A stretch of 64,000 bases of DNA from Beijerinckiaceae bacterium (GTDB lineage: Bacteria > Pseudomonadota > Alphaproteobacteria > Rhizobiales > Beijerinckiaceae), in NCBI GenBank assembly GCA_027533425.1, contig JAPZUD010000004.1, positions 186,001-250,000 on the forward strand. Reading direction: 5' to 3'. The first letter of the stretch is position 1, and each line of letters starts with the position of its first letter. Below, piece after piece: positions 29,917 through 39,248 of the stretch. The notes below the pieces were generated by a model. That model had not been told where the DNA came from and searched no databases. It was given only the letters and a program-made list of their open reading frames with translations. The position numbers and the translations under genes are program-made.

Positions 29917-30723
29917 CTAGCCGCCGAGCCCCCGCAACCACGCACCCACCGGATGGCTCGCATCCAGCATCAGCCGCAGCGCCATGGCCAGCGCCACGAT
30001 CACCACCAGCGGCCGGACGAGGCGCGGGCCGAAGCGCAGGCTGGCCCGGACGCCCAGCCAGGCGCCCGTGGCCGAGGCCGCGCCCATCATCAGCCCCACC
30101 GTGATCAGGATATGCCCCGCCAGCAGGAAGAAGATCAGCGCCCCGAGATTGGAGGCGAGGTTCATCATCTTCGTATGCGCGACGGCCCGCATCATCCCGA
30201 AGCCGCACAGCAGGATCAGGCCGATCAGATAGAAGGTGCCCGCCCCGGGACCGAACACACCATCATAGATGCCGATCCCCACTCCGACCGTGCCGGTAAA
30301 GGTGGCGAGGCTCAGCCGGGGTTTCGCTTCCGCATCCCCCAGCCGCGGCGACATCGCGACATAGAGCGCGATGGCGGCCAGCAGGAAGGGGATGACGAGC
30401 CGGAGGAAGCCGGTCGGCGCCAGATGGGCGATCAGCGCCCCGACAATGCCCCCGCCGAAAGCTGCGCCGAACAGCGGCAGGATGAGCGCCCGGTCGATCC
30501 GCCCGGCCCGGTAGAAGGACAGCGCCGAGGAGGCGACACCGAACGTGCCCTGCAGCTTGTTCGTGGCGATGGCGCCCACCGGTGGCACCCCGGCCAGAAG
30601 CAGGGCGGGCACGGTGATCAGCCCGCCACCCCCGGCAATCGCATCGACGAAGCCGGCGACGAAGGCGGCGAGGACCAGCCCCGCGGCCGCCAGCGCCGAG
30701 ACGCCGAGATCGAACCCCATCAT
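29917..30723 (-). CDS. TauE/SafE-family (DUF81) membrane permease
   Basis: Predicted inner-membrane transporter with about eight helices and 268 residues. The family motif occurs twice: GFVDAIAGGGGLITVPALL near the N-terminus and GIYDGVFGPGAGTFYLIGL in the second half. Family members have been linked to sulfite, sulfoacetate or other anion movement, but the substrate here cannot be assigned. It follows the enoyl-CoA hydratase gene by 27 bases on the same strand. Confidence 0.88.
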   Translation of the reverse strand: MMGFDLGVSALAAAGLVLAAFVAGFVDAIAGGGGLITVPALLLAGVPPVGAIATNKLQGTFGVASSALSFYRAGRIDRALILPLFGAAFGGGIVGALIAHLAPTGFLRLVIPFLLAAIALYVAMSPRLGDAEAKPRLSLATFTGTVGVGIGIYDGVFGPGAGTFYLIGLILLCGFGMMRAVAHTKMMNLASNLGALIFFLLAGHILITVGLMMGAASATGAWLGVRASLRFGPRLVRPLVVIVALAMALRLMLDASHPVGAWLRGLGG

Positions 30724-30750
30724 CCTTCGCGTCCCGTCCCGGCGCCTGTT

Positions 30751-31533
30751 TCAGCCGTGGAAATTCGGCTTCCGCTTCTCGATGAAGGCCGCCATGCCTT
30801 CCTTCTGGGCCTTGGTGGCAAACAGGGCCTGGAACGTGCGCCGCTCGAACCGCACGCCCTCGCTCAGCGTTGTCTCGTAGGAGCGGTTGACCGATTCCTT
30901 GGTGATCATCGCCACCTCGGTCGCGAAATCGGCAATGGTTGTTGCCGCGGCGAGCGCCTCTTCGACCAGCGTCTCGACGGGCAGGATCCGCGCGACAAGG
31001 CCGGCGCGCTCCGCCTCGTGGACATCCATCATGCGGCCGGTCAGGCACAGATCCATGGCCTTGGCCTTGCCGATCGCCCGCGTCAGGCGCTGCGTGCCGC
31101 CCCAGCCCGGCATGACGCCGAGCTTGATCTCGGGCTGGCCGAACTTGGCATTCTCGGCTGCAAAAATGATATCGCAATGCATCGCGATCTCGCAGCCCCC
31201 GCCCAGGGCAAAGCCCGAGACGGCGGCGATCAGCGGCTTGCGGATCCGGGTCAGCGCATCCCAGCCGCTGCCGAAATCCTGCAGATAGCTGTCCGGATAG
31301 GTCAGATCCGCCATTTCCTTGATGTCCGCCCCGGCGGCAAAGGCCTTTTCGGAGCCGGTCAGCACCATGCAGCCGATCCCGGGATCGGCATCGAACCGGG
31401 CCAGGATGTCGAGCAGGTCCAGCATGACCTGGCGATTCAGCGCATTCAGGGCCTGCGGGCGGTTGAACCGGATCAGGCCAACCCGGCCATGGCGTTCGAC
31501 GAGAAGGGTTTCGTAGGTCGGAACTTCGGTCAT
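30751..31533 (-). CDS. Enoyl-CoA hydratase
   Basis: Hydrates trans-2-enoyl-CoA in fatty-acid beta-oxidation. The 260-residue crotonase-fold protein has the oxyanion-hole region [20 protein letters not shown] and both catalytic glutamates (in GGCEIAM and [18 protein letters not shown]), so it is a true hydratase rather than an isomerase lacking one Glu. Same strand as mutM upstream, a neighbourhood common in Rhizobiales. Confidence 0.93.
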   Translation of the reverse strand: MTEVPTYETLLVERHGRVGLIRFNRPQALNALNRQVMLDLLDILARFDADPGIGCMVLTGSEKAFAAGADIKEMADLTYPDSYLQDFGSGWDALTRIRKPLIAAVSGFALGGGCEIAMHCDIIFAAENAKFGQPEIKLGVMPGWGGTQRLTRAIGKAKAMDLCLTGRMMDVHEAERAGLVARILPVETLVEEALAAATTIADFATEVAMITKESVNRSYETTLSEGVRFERRTFQALFATKAQKEGMAAFIEKRKPNFHG

Positions 31534-31668
31534 GGGGTCTTCCCGTCAGATTCTGGAGGTCTGGCATTCGGCAAGCCGGCATGGTGGCCCTCCGGCTCGC
31601 CCCTGTCTGTCACATGGGCGACGGAGGGGTCCAGCCCCGGGCGGCGATTTTCTGCCGCCCGGATGCCG

Positions 31669-32532
31669 CTAGCGCTGGCATTCGAGGCAATGGAAGGTCG
31701 ACCGGCCCGACTGCACCAGCCGGCGCACGATGCCCCGGCAGCCCGGTGTCGGGCAAGGTTCGCCCTCGCGGTCATAGACCCGGAACGCATGCTGGAAATA
31801 GCCGAGCGAGCCGTCCTCGTGGCGGAAATCCCGCAAGGTCGACCCGCCGGCATCGATCGCCTCGGCCAGCACGTCGCGGATCGCCACGACAAGGGCTCCG
31901 ATCTCCCGGCGCTTCAGAGCGCCGGCCGGACGGGTCGGCGAAATCCGGGCCCGGTGCAGCGCCTCGCAGACATAGATATTGCCCAGCCCCGCGATCAGCC
32001 GCTGGTCGAGCAGGGCTGCCTTCATCGGCGTGCGCCGGCCGGCGAGCAGGGCCGCCAGTGCCTCGGGATGGAGAGCATTGCCAAGCGGCTCGATCCCGAG
32101 CGTTGCGAGCGAGGGTGCGTCGTCGAGCCTGTCGCTCGACCAGAGGTCCAGACTGCCGAACCGGCGCGGATCGTTGAAGACGACCCGCGTGCCGCCTTCC
32201 AGCCGGAAGATGACATGGTCATGCTGGGGCAGGCGGGTCACGTCATGGTGGAAATCCGCCATCGTGCCGGCCTCGTCGCCGCGTTCCACGATCATCCGCC
32301 CGCTCATGCCGAGATGGAGGATCAGGGTCTCGCCGGAATCGAGCGGAATCAGCAGGTATTTCGCGCGCCGCCCCAGCGTCAGCACGCGGCGCCCGCTGAC
32401 CCGCCGTGCGAGATCCGGCGGGAAGGGAAAGCGCAGATCGGCGCGGTTCAGTTCGAGGGCCTCGATCCGCGCGCCGTCGAGATGCGGGGCCAGGCCACGC
32501 CGGACGGTTTCGACCTCGGGAAGTTCGGGCAC
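31669..32532 (-). CDS. mutM: Formamidopyrimidine-DNA glycosylase MutM
   Basis: Bifunctional base-excision repair enzyme removing 8-oxoguanine and Fapy lesions and nicking the abasic site. The protein must begin at the GTG at 32532, because the mature N-terminal proline of [12 protein letters not shown] is the catalytic nucleophile and Glu3 the acid; the frame is open further upstream but that would bury it. At 287 residues it has the H2TH region ([19 protein letters not shown]) and a C-terminal zinc finger (C-x4-C then C-x2-C in CPTPGC and CLEC). Divergent from ubiE. Confidence 0.95.
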   Translation of the reverse strand: MPELPEVETVRRGLAPHLDGARIEALELNRADLRFPFPPDLARRVSGRRVLTLGRRAKYLLIPLDSGETLILHLGMSGRMIVERGDEAGTMADFHHDVTRLPQHDHVIFRLEGGTRVVFNDPRRFGSLDLWSSDRLDDAPSLATLGIEPLGNALHPEALAALLAGRRTPMKAALLDQRLIAGLGNIYVCEALHRARISPTRPAGALKRREIGALVVAIRDVLAEAIDAGGSTLRDFRHEDGSLGYFQHAFRVYDREGEPCPTPGCRGIVRRLVQSGRSTFHCLECQR

Positions 32533-32651
32533 GGCAGACCTCGACGCTGGCCACGACGTTATGCGACCGTCTCGCCATAGCGCGACGCGGAAAGCTTCGC
32601 TATGGAAATGACGCGGGCATCCCGGCCCGTCCTGTTCGGGGTAGGGTTGCG

Positions 32652-33401
32652 ATGGCCGAGACAACGCATTTCGGGTTCGAGGATGTTCCGCTCGCGGAAA
32701 AGCAGGCCCGGGTAGACGATGTCTTCCACAAGGTCGCCTCGCGCTATGACCTGATGAATGACCTGATGAGCATGGGCCTCCACCGGCTCTGGAAGGACAT
32801 CCTCGTCACCATGCTGCGGCCGCCCAGGCAGGGGCCCTTCCGTCATATCGATGTCGCCGGCGGAACGGGGGATGTCGCCTTCCGCATCGTCGAGGCCGGC
32901 AACCCGCAGACCCGCGTCGATGTGGTCGACATCAACGCCTCGATGCTCGGCGTCGGCGAGGATCGGGCGCGCGCCCGCGGGCTCGACGGGCAGGTCCGGT
33001 TCATCGAATGCAATGCCGAGTCCCTCGCCTTCGACGACCGGACCTATGACGGCTACACGATCGCTTTCGGCATCCGCAACGTGCCGCGGATCCCGCTGGC
33101 TCTCGCCGAGGCCTACCGCGTGCTCAAGCGGGGCGGGCGTTTTCTCGTGCTGGAATTCGCGCCGGTGGAAACCCCTGTGCTCGACCGCATCTACGACGCC
33201 TATTCCTTCAACGTCATCCCGCCGCTCGGCAAGATGGTCACCGGGGATGGCGAGCCCTATCGCTATCTGGTGGAATCGATCCGCAAGTTCCCGCCACCGG
33301 ATCTCTTCTCCGAGATGATCCGCGAGGCGGGCTTCTCCCGCGTGACCTGCCGGACGCTGACCGGCGGCATTGCCAATATCCATTCCGGCTGGAAGATCTG
33401 A
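32652..33401 (+). CDS. ubiE: Ubiquinone/menaquinone biosynthesis C-methyltransferase UbiE
   Basis: SAM-dependent C-methylation step of ubiquinone synthesis. The 249-residue protein has [18 protein letters not shown], the SAM site [26 protein letters not shown] and the C-terminal [12 protein letters not shown], all typical of UbiE/COQ5. ATG at 32652 is used (the frame is open upstream into the mutM region). Seven bases separate it from the TTG start of ubiB. Confidence 0.95.
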   Translation: MAETTHFGFEDVPLAEKQARVDDVFHKVASRYDLMNDLMSMGLHRLWKDILVTMLRPPRQGPFRHIDVAGGTGDVAFRIVEAGNPQTRVDVVDINASMLGVGEDRARARGLDGQVRFIECNAESLAFDDRTYDGYTIAFGIRNVPRIPLALAEAYRVLKRGGRFLVLEFAPVETPVLDRIYDAYSFNVIPPLGKMVTGDGEPYRYLVESIRKFPPPDLFSEMIREAGFSRVTCRTLTGGIANIHSGWKI

Positions 33402-33408
33402 GGCGCCC

Positions 33409-34953
33409 TTGTTCGCCGCCCTGCGCCATTCCCTCCATCTGCTCCATGTCGGCTATGTGCTGATGCGTGAGGGCGTCTTCGCGCTCGTGCCGAAGCGCCA
33501 GGTCCCGGCCATTCTCCATCCGCTGCTCTGGCTGCTGTCGGTCCTGGCCCGGCGGGATGCCGGTGATCGTGGTACCCGGATTGTCGCCGCGCTCACCCGG
33601 CTCGGCCCGTCCTATGTCAAGCTCGGCCAGTTCCTCGCGACCCGTCCGGACCTTGTCGGTTTCGCATTGGCGCGGGATCTCGAGGCCCTGCAGGACCGGA
33701 TGCCGGCCTTCCCGCAGGATGTGGCCGAGCGCCGCGTTGTGGCGGCCCTCGGCAAGCCGCTCGATGCCCTGTTCGTGGAATTCGGCCCGGTGGTTGCCGC
33801 GGCCTCGATCGCGCAGGTGCACAAGGCCCTTGTCGAGATCGACGGGGCCCGAAGGCCTGTTGCGGTCAAGGTGCGGCGGCCGGGCATCGACAGGGTTTTC
33901 ACCCGGGATATCGCCGCGCAGAAATTCGTGGCGGGTCTGATCGAGTATTTCGTGGTTTCCGCGCGCCGGCTCAAACCGGTTGAAGTCATCGAGACCCTTG
34001 AACGCACCGTCCTGCTGGAGATGGATCTCCGCTTCGAGGCCGCGGCCCTGTCGGAAATGGGCGAGAATGTCGCCAAGGATCCTGATTTCCGCGTGCCTGT
34101 GGTCGATTGGGAACGCACCGCCCGCGAATGCCTGACGATGGAATGGATCGAGGGCATCAAGCTCAATGATCTTGCCGCCATCGAAGCGGCCGGGATCGAC
34201 CGCGCGGCGCTCGCCCGGACGGCCCTGCAAAGCTTCCTCAGGCATGCCCTGCGTGACGGTTTCTTCCATGCCGACATGCATCCCGGCAACCTGTTCGCCA
34301 TGCCCTCCGGCCAGCTCGTGGCGGTCGATCTTGGCATTATGGGCCGCCTTGGTCCGCCGGAGCGGCGCTTCCTGGCCGAGATCCTGCTCGGCTTCATCAC
34401 CCGCGATTACCGCCGGATCGCCGAGGTGCATTTCGAGGCCGGCTATGTGCCCAAGCGGCATTCGGTTGAGGATTTTGCCCAGGCCCTGCGCGCCGTCGGC
34501 GAGAAGATCCATGGCCGCAACGCCGCCGAGATCTCGATGGCCCAGCTTCTCGGCCTGCTCTTCGAGATTACCGCCCTGTTCGACATGGCGACCCGGACGG
34601 AACTTGTCCTGCTCCAGAAAACCATGGTCGTGGTCGAAGGTGTCGCGCGCAATCTCGACCCGCAATTCGACATGTGGAAGGTTGCCGAGCCGGTGATCCG
34701 GGAATGGATCGAGCGCAATCTCGGGCCGATCGGCCGGATCGAGGAGATCGGCCGGGATGCGCTGGATCTCGTGCGGGCGGCGGGCCGCCTGCCGGATCTC
34801 GTCACCCGGACGGATGCTGCCCTTGCGGCCTTCGAGAAAGGCCATCGACCGGAGGTCGAGCCTGCCGGCCAGCGGGCTGGCGGCCTCCCCGCAATCACCC
34901 TGGCGCTCTGGGCTATCGCCCTGGCGCTGGCCATTCTGGCATTGAAGAGCTGA
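33409..34953 (+). CDS. ubiB: ABC1-family ubiquinone biosynthesis protein UbiB
   Basis: Atypical kinase-like protein (ADCK/ABC1) needed for ubiquinone synthesis. The 514-residue protein has the KxGQ motif within YVKLGQFLATRPDL, an Ala-rich loop (AAASIAQVHKA), DLRFEAAALSEM, a HADMHPGNLF catalytic-loop equivalent, DLGIMGRL, and two C-terminal membrane helices (ITLALWAIALALAILAL). The TTG at 33409 gives the FAALRHSLHLLHV N-terminus usual in the family; an ATG at 33370 would overlap ubiE, so TTG is preferred but not certain. Confidence 0.9.
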   Translation: MFAALRHSLHLLHVGYVLMREGVFALVPKRQVPAILHPLLWLLSVLARRDAGDRGTRIVAALTRLGPSYVKLGQFLATRPDLVGFALARDLEALQDRMPAFPQDVAERRVVAALGKPLDALFVEFGPVVAAASIAQVHKALVEIDGARRPVAVKVRRPGIDRVFTRDIAAQKFVAGLIEYFVVSARRLKPVEVIETLERTVLLEMDLRFEAAALSEMGENVAKDPDFRVPVVDWERTARECLTMEWIEGIKLNDLAAIEAAGIDRAALARTALQSFLRHALRDGFFHADMHPGNLFAMPSGQLVAVDLGIMGRLGPPERRFLAEILLGFITRDYRRIAEVHFEAGYVPKRHSVEDFAQALRAVGEKIHGRNAAEISMAQLLGLLFEITALFDMATRTELVLLQKTMVVVEGVARNLDPQFDMWKVAEPVIREWIERNLGPIGRIEEIGRDALDLVRAAGRLPDLVTRTDAALAAFEKGHRPEVEPAGQRAGGLPAITLALWAIALALAILALKS

Positions 34954-34963
34954 GGGGCGAACC

Positions 34964-36226
34964 ATGGCGCAACCCGTGCTTCAGGGACGGTCGATCCTGC
35001 TGGTGATCGGGGGTGGCATTGCCGCCTACAAGAGCGCCGAGCTTGTCCGGTTGATCCGCAAGGCCGGCGGCGATGTCCGCGTCATCCTCACCCGGGCCGG
35101 CAGCCAGTTCGTCACGCCGCTCACCCTGGCCAGCCTGACCGGCAACAAGGTTCACGAAGACCTGTTCTCCCTCACCGACGAGGTCGAGATGGGCCATATC
35201 GAGCTGTCCCGCTCGGCCGATCTCGTCGTCGTGGCCCCGGCCACGGCCGATCTGATGGCCAAGGCGGCCCATGGCCTCGCCAACGATCTCGCCTCGACCG
35301 CGCTGCTCGCCACGGACAAGCGCATCCTGATGGCGCCCGCCATGAATGTCCGGATGTGGCTGCACCCCGCCACGCAGCGCAATCTCGAAACGCTGAAGCG
35401 CGACGGCGTGCGCGTCGTCGGCCCGGATTCCGGCGAGATGGCCTGTGGCGAATTCGGCCCCGGGCGGATGGCCGAGCCGGCGGCAATCCTCGAGGCGATC
35501 GTCACGACTTTTGCCGGACCGACCGCGATTCCCCTGCCGGATGGGCAGGCCCCGGCGCCTGGTCCCGGTCCGCTTGCCGGCCGCCATGTCCTGATCACCG
35601 CCGGCCCGACCCATGAGCCGATCGATCCGGTGCGCTACATTGCCAATCGCTCCTCCGGCAAGCAGGGCTATGCCCTTGCCGAGGCCGCGCGGGCGCTCGG
35701 TGCCCGGGTGACGCTCGTCTCGGGCCCCGTCACCCTGCCTGATCCGCCCGGCATCGCCGTGATCCGGGTCGAGACCGCGCGCGAGATGGACCGGGCCGTC
35801 GAGCAGGCCCTGCCGGCCGATCTCGCCATCTTCGCCGCCGCCGTCGCCGATTGGCGCGTCGAGGACGAGGCCGGGCAGAAGCTCAAGAAGGACGGCAAGG
35901 CCATCCCGCCGCTCCGCCTGACAGAGAACCCCGATATCCTCGCCCGGATCGCCCGCCACCCGACGCAGCGTCCGCCGCTCGTGATCGGCTTTGCGGCGGA
36001 AACGGAGAATGTCATCGGCCATGCCACGGCCAAGCGCCTCCGCAAAGGCTGCGACATTATCGTTGCCAATGATGTCTCGCCCGCCAGCGGCGTCATGGGC
36101 GGCGATCGCAACATCGTCCATGTCATTGATGAGGCCGGCGTCACCACCTTGCCGGACATGGCCAAGGCCGAGGTCGCGGCCGCGCTGATGCAGCGTTTCG
36201 CCGGCCTTGTCGGGAGCGGGGCATGA
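34964..36226 (+). CDS. coaBC: Bifunctional phosphopantothenoylcysteine decarboxylase/phosphopantothenate-cysteine ligase
   Basis: Two consecutive steps of coenzyme A synthesis. The 420-residue fusion has the FMN-dependent CoaC half ([21 protein letters not shown], the PAMNVRMW substrate clamp and the [13 protein letters not shown] cysteine) and the CoaB half ([42 protein letters not shown] and KLKKDG). Its stop overlaps the dut start by 4 bases (ATGA), a coaBC-dut pairing seen in many bacteria. Confidence 0.96.
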   Translation: MAQPVLQGRSILLVIGGGIAAYKSAELVRLIRKAGGDVRVILTRAGSQFVTPLTLASLTGNKVHEDLFSLTDEVEMGHIELSRSADLVVVAPATADLMAKAAHGLANDLASTALLATDKRILMAPAMNVRMWLHPATQRNLETLKRDGVRVVGPDSGEMACGEFGPGRMAEPAAILEAIVTTFAGPTAIPLPDGQAPAPGPGPLAGRHVLITAGPTHEPIDPVRYIANRSSGKQGYALAEAARALGARVTLVSGPVTLPDPPGIAVIRVETAREMDRAVEQALPADLAIFAAAVADWRVEDEAGQKLKKDGKAIPPLRLTENPDILARIARHPTQRPPLVIGFAAETENVIGHATAKRLRKGCDIIVANDVSPASGVMGGDRNIVHVIDEAGVTTLPDMAKAEVAAALMQRFAGLVGSGA

Positions 36227-36681
36227 GCATCACCCTCCCGATCCGGCGCCTGCCGCATGCCGAGGGCTTGCCCCTGCCGGCTTACCAGACGGCCGGGGCC
36301 GCCGGGTTTGACCTTGCCGCGGCCATCCCGGAGAACGAGGTCTGGCGGCTCGCCCCCGGCCAGCGTCAGCTGGTGCCAACCGGGCTTGTCTTCGCCCTGC
36401 CCGACGGATTCGAGGCGCAGATCCGTCCCCGCTCCGGCCTGGCCTTCAAGCATGGCGTCACCGTGGCCAATGCCCCGGGCACCATCGATTCCGATTATCG
36501 CGGCGAGGTGAAGGTGCTTCTGATCAATCTCGGCCAGGAGCCCTGGTCCTTCACGCGGGGCGAGCGCATCGCCCAATGCGTGGTCGCTCCGGTCCTGCAG
36601 GCTCGCCTCGCGACGACGGGCGAGGTGGGGGCGACCGCGCGCGGCGAGGGTGGCTTCGGCTCAACCGGGATTTCTTCCTGA
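36223..36681 (+). CDS. dut: Deoxyuridine 5'-triphosphate nucleotidohydrolase
   Basis: Hydrolyses dUTP to dUMP, preventing uracil incorporation. The 152-residue trimeric dUTPase has all five motifs: [38 protein letters not shown] and the C-terminal [10 protein letters not shown] that closes over the active site. Translationally coupled to coaBC. Confidence 0.96.
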   Translation: MSITLPIRRLPHAEGLPLPAYQTAGAAGFDLAAAIPENEVWRLAPGQRQLVPTGLVFALPDGFEAQIRPRSGLAFKHGVTVANAPGTIDSDYRGEVKVLLINLGQEPWSFTRGERIAQCVVAPVLQARLATTGEVGATARGEGGFGSTGISS

Positions 36682-36733
36682 ATTTTCATCCAAGAAAGAT
36701 AAATTTTCTTCTTTGGTCATTGAAATGGCAAGC

Positions 36734-36754
36734 CGGGAGAACTTGTTTCTCCCG
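36734..36754. promoter_or_regulatory. Inverted repeat upstream of cysK
   Basis: CGGGAGAA and TTCTCCCG form an 8-bp hairpin or operator with a 5-base spacer, 50 bases before the cysK ATG. An AT-rich stretch just before it (36688-36720) is a plausible promoter. Could be a dut terminator lacking a T-run or a cysK operator. Confidence 0.35.
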
Positions 36755-36804
36755 CAGGCTGGGCCTAGCTTCAGGAGAAACGCACCAACCCTGAAGGCGC
36801 CCCC

Positions 36805-37791
36805 ATGAGTGTCCAGTCGAAACCTGAAACCGGAAAGGCCCGCAAGCCGGGCCGCGGCCGGGTCTATTCCTCGATCACCGAGACGATCGGCGATACGCCT
36901 GTCGTCCGGCTTGATCGTCTCGCCCGTGCGGAAGGCGTGAAGGCCAATCTCTTCGCCAAGCTCGAATTTTTCAATCCGCTCGCCTCGGTCAAGGACCGGA
37001 TCGGCCTGTCGATGATCGACGTGGCCGAAGCGGAAGGCCGCATCAGCCCCGGCAAGACGGTGCTGGTCGAGCCGACCTCCGGCAATACCGGCATTGCGCT
37101 CGCCTTTGTCGCGGCAGCCAAGGGCTATCGCCTGATCCTGACCATGCCGGAATCCATGTCGATCGAGCGGCGCAAGATGCTCGCCTATCTCGGCGCCGAA
37201 CTCGTGCTGACCGAGCCGGGCAAGGGCATGAAGGGTGCGATCGCCAAGGCCGAGGAAATCGTTGCGGAAACGCCGAATGCGGTCATCCCGCAGCAATTCC
37301 GCAACCCGGCCAACCCGCTCGTCCATCGCAACACCACGGCCGAGGAAATCTGGAACGACATGGGCGGCGAGATCGATCTCTTCGTTGCCGGTGTCGGCAC
37401 CGGCGGCACGATCACCGGCGTCGGCCAGGTGCTCAAGCCGCGCCGCCCCGGCCTCCGGGTCGTGGCGGTGGAGCCGGTCGAGAGCCCGGTCCTGTCGGGT
37501 GGCGAGCCCGGATCGCACAAGATCCAGGGCATCGGCGCCGGTTTCGTCCCCGAGATCCTCGACCGGGCGGTGATCGACGAAGTCCTCCGCATCGACAGTG
37601 CCACCGCCATCGCCACGGCTCGCCAGCTCGCGCGGGTCGAGGCGATTCCCGGCGGCATTTCCTCCGGCGCGGCCACGGCTGCGGCGCTCGAACTGGCCCG
37701 CCGGCCGGAAAATGCCGGCAAGAACATCGTCTTCATCGTGCCGTCCTTCGCCGAGCGCTACATTTCCAGCCTGCTCTTCGAAGGGCTGTAA
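36805..37791 (+). CDS. cysK: Cysteine synthase A (O-acetylserine sulfhydrylase)
   Basis: Pyridoxal-phosphate enzyme making cysteine from O-acetylserine and sulfide. The 328-residue protein has the PLP lysine K63 in [11 protein letters not shown], the substrate loop [13 protein letters not shown] and the phosphate-binding [10 protein letters not shown]. It follows dut after about 120 bases containing an inverted repeat, and is followed by a GC-rich hairpin. Confidence 0.94.
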   Translation: MSVQSKPETGKARKPGRGRVYSSITETIGDTPVVRLDRLARAEGVKANLFAKLEFFNPLASVKDRIGLSMIDVAEAEGRISPGKTVLVEPTSGNTGIALAFVAAAKGYRLILTMPESMSIERRKMLAYLGAELVLTEPGKGMKGAIAKAEEIVAETPNAVIPQQFRNPANPLVHRNTTAEEIWNDMGGEIDLFVAGVGTGGTITGVGQVLKPRRPGLRVVAVEPVESPVLSGGEPGSHKIQGIGAGFVPEILDRAVIDEVLRIDSATAIATARQLARVEAIPGGISSGAATAAALELARRPENAGKNIVFIVPSFAERYISSLLFEGL

Positions 37792-37800
37792 GCCTTGTCC

Positions 37801-37837
37801 GCCGCCGCTCCCGGGGTTCGTCTCGGGCAGCGGCGGC
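37801..37837 (+). terminator. GC-rich hairpin after cysK
   Basis: GCCGCCGCT pairs with AGCGGCGGC nine bases deep, with an inner CCCG/CGGG stem, starting 9 bases after the cysK stop. No T-run follows, so it may act as a transcript end or a stabilising hairpin. Confidence 0.4.
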
Positions 37838-37916
37838 GCCCGGCGCAGGGAAAATCGCCTCGGTGCGGAAAGCTCCGTTGCGGAGCCCGGAATCATCGGC
37901 TAAACGGGGTTTGCAC

Positions 37917-37993
37917 GCACCCGTAGCTCAGCTGGATAGAGTGTTGGATTCCGAATCCAAAGGTCGCAGGTTCGAATCCTGCCGGGTGCGCCA
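37917..37993 (+). tRNA. tRNA-Arg (anticodon CCG)
   Basis: The acceptor stem GCACCCG pairs with CGGGTGC. The anticodon stem TTGGA/TCCAA holds the loop TTCCGAA, giving anticodon CCG for CGG arginine codons. GGTTCGAATCC is the T-arm, and CCA is encoded at 37991-37993. Total 77 bases with CCA. Confidence 0.96.
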
Positions 37994-38054
37994 TTTCCCT
38001 TCTGGCCTTCCATCATCATCATCGGCGTCGGCCTGCTGGGCCTGACCTGCGCCC

Positions 38055-39071
38055 TTATCCCCGGGCCGGCGCAGGCCCTGTGGATCGGCGGACGATCAGG
38101 TCGACCGGCAGCGTCAGCGTGGTCGGGCCGGGCTCGTCCCGCAGGATGGCCACCATCATCCGCGCGGCCTCGGTGCCGATCCTTGCCGTCGGCACATGCA
38201 CCGTCGTCAGCGAGGGCGAGACATGCGCGGACATGTCGAGATCATCGATCCCCGCCACTGAAAGATCTGCCGGAATGGCGAGGCCTCGGGCCTGCGCCTC
38301 GACCATGCAGCCAATGGCGATGAGATCGATCCCGCCGACAATCGCCGTCGGCGGCTCGGCGAGATCGAGCAGCTGCGCGCAGCCCATCCGGCCGCCGGCC
38401 AATGTGGTCGCCTGCTCGCAGGCCAGCGCCGGCGGCAGGGTCAGCCCGGCTTCCTCCAGCGCGCGGCGGACGCCGCGATAGCGCCCGCGCTGGCGGTCGT
38501 TGAAGCGCGTGGCACCGGTGATCACGCCGATCCGGCGATGGCCGAGGCCGAGCAGATGCCGGGTCGCGAGCAGGCCGGCATGTTCGTTATCGACCAGCAC
38601 CGAGGGCGCCCCGTCCGGTGCGCACCAGGTCATGACCACGGGAAGGCCGGATTGCGACAGGAGTTGCGCCGCCTCGGCGATCCGCTCCGCCCCGACCAGG
38701 ATCAGCCCGTCGACTCCCCGTGCGAGCAGGGTGCGGATGCATTCGGCCTCGGCTGCCTTGCTGTAATCATGCGAGGCCACGAGCAACTGGTAGCCATCAC
38801 CCGCCAGCTGGGCCTGCATCGCCTGCAGGGCCTTGGAGAAAATGGCGTTGTCGAGCGTCGGCATCACGGCGCCGATGGTCATCGAGCGCCCGGAGGCCAG
38901 GGCCCGCGCTGCAGCATCGGGGCGGTAGCCGAGATGGTCGGCCGCCCGCCGCACGCGCGCCAGCGTTTCGGGCGAGAGGAGGTCCGGCTGGCTGATCGCA
39001 CGCGAGACGGTAGCGGGTGAAACGCCGGCCGCGCGCGCAACCTCGCTCAGTCGGATGCGGTTTCTGACCAT
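38055..39071 (-). CDS. LacI-family transcriptional regulator
   Basis: Sugar-type repressor, 338 residues. The N-terminal helix-turn-helix is IRLSEVARAAGVSPATVSRAI, followed by a hinge and a periplasmic-binding-protein-like ligand domain (TIGAVMPTLDNAIFSKALQA, HLLGLGHRRIGVITG, VAGIDDLDMSAHVSPSLTT). The ATG at 39071 is preferred over one at 39131 because it starts directly before the helix-turn-helix and leaves the operator at 39081-39094 outside the coding region. Divergent from the ABC transporter operon it probably controls; the operators suggest autoregulation too. Effector unknown. Confidence 0.9.
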   Translation of the reverse strand: MVRNRIRLSEVARAAGVSPATVSRAISQPDLLSPETLARVRRAADHLGYRPDAAARALASGRSMTIGAVMPTLDNAIFSKALQAMQAQLAGDGYQLLVASHDYSKAAEAECIRTLLARGVDGLILVGAERIAEAAQLLSQSGLPVVMTWCAPDGAPSVLVDNEHAGLLATRHLLGLGHRRIGVITGATRFNDRQRGRYRGVRRALEEAGLTLPPALACEQATTLAGGRMGCAQLLDLAEPPTAIVGGIDLIAIGCMVEAQARGLAIPADLSVAGIDDLDMSAHVSPSLTTVHVPTARIGTEAARMMVAILRDEPGPTTLTLPVDLIVRRSTGPAPARG

Positions 39072-39080
39072 TGTGCCCTG

Positions 39081-39094
39081 TGAAAGAAGTTTCA
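39081..39094. promoter_or_regulatory. LacI-family operator 1 (TGAAAGAAGTTTCA)
   Basis: Symmetric TGAAA-N4-TTTCA half-sites, 10 bases upstream of the LacI start codon. One of three similar sites in this intergenic region. Confidence 0.6.
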
Positions 39095-39138
39095 GCAGGG
39101 GTCCGATATCCCGTCGCGCCAGCTGAGGCAATGGCGGC

Positions 39139-39152
39139 TGAAAAAACTTTCA
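39139..39152. promoter_or_regulatory. LacI-family operator 2 (TGAAAAAACTTTCA)
   Basis: Symmetric TGAAA-N4-TTTCA half-sites, starting 58 bases after operator 1 and 59 bases before operator 3. Such spacing would allow looping. Confidence 0.55.
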
Positions 39153-39182
39153 TCCTCAACACCCGTTGACTCCCCCTCCCTG

Positions 39183-39197
39183 TCCAGACAGTCTGGA
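39183..39197. promoter_or_regulatory. Second palindrome TCCAGAC-A-GTCTGGA adjoining operator 3
   Basis: Seven-base arms around a single central base, directly abutting the LacI operator. It does not match the TGAAA motif, so a different regulator may bind there. Confidence 0.4.
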
Positions 39198-39211
39198 TGA
39201 AAGCGCTTTCA
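39198..39211. promoter_or_regulatory. LacI-family operator 3, perfect palindrome (TGAAAGCGCTTTCA)
   Basis: A 14-base perfect palindrome with the CG centre characteristic of LacI-family operators, 37 bases before the first permease ATG. Confidence 0.75.
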
Positions 39212-39248
39212 CCAGAAGGGCGCGAGACAATCGGGGAGGTCGCGCTGC

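Noticed and set aside
29848-32580. Long plus-strand frame of about 910 codons opposite the TauE permease, enoyl-CoA hydratase and mutM
   Set aside because: Same reason: antisense shadow of three identified genes, low-complexity Arg/Gln-rich protein.
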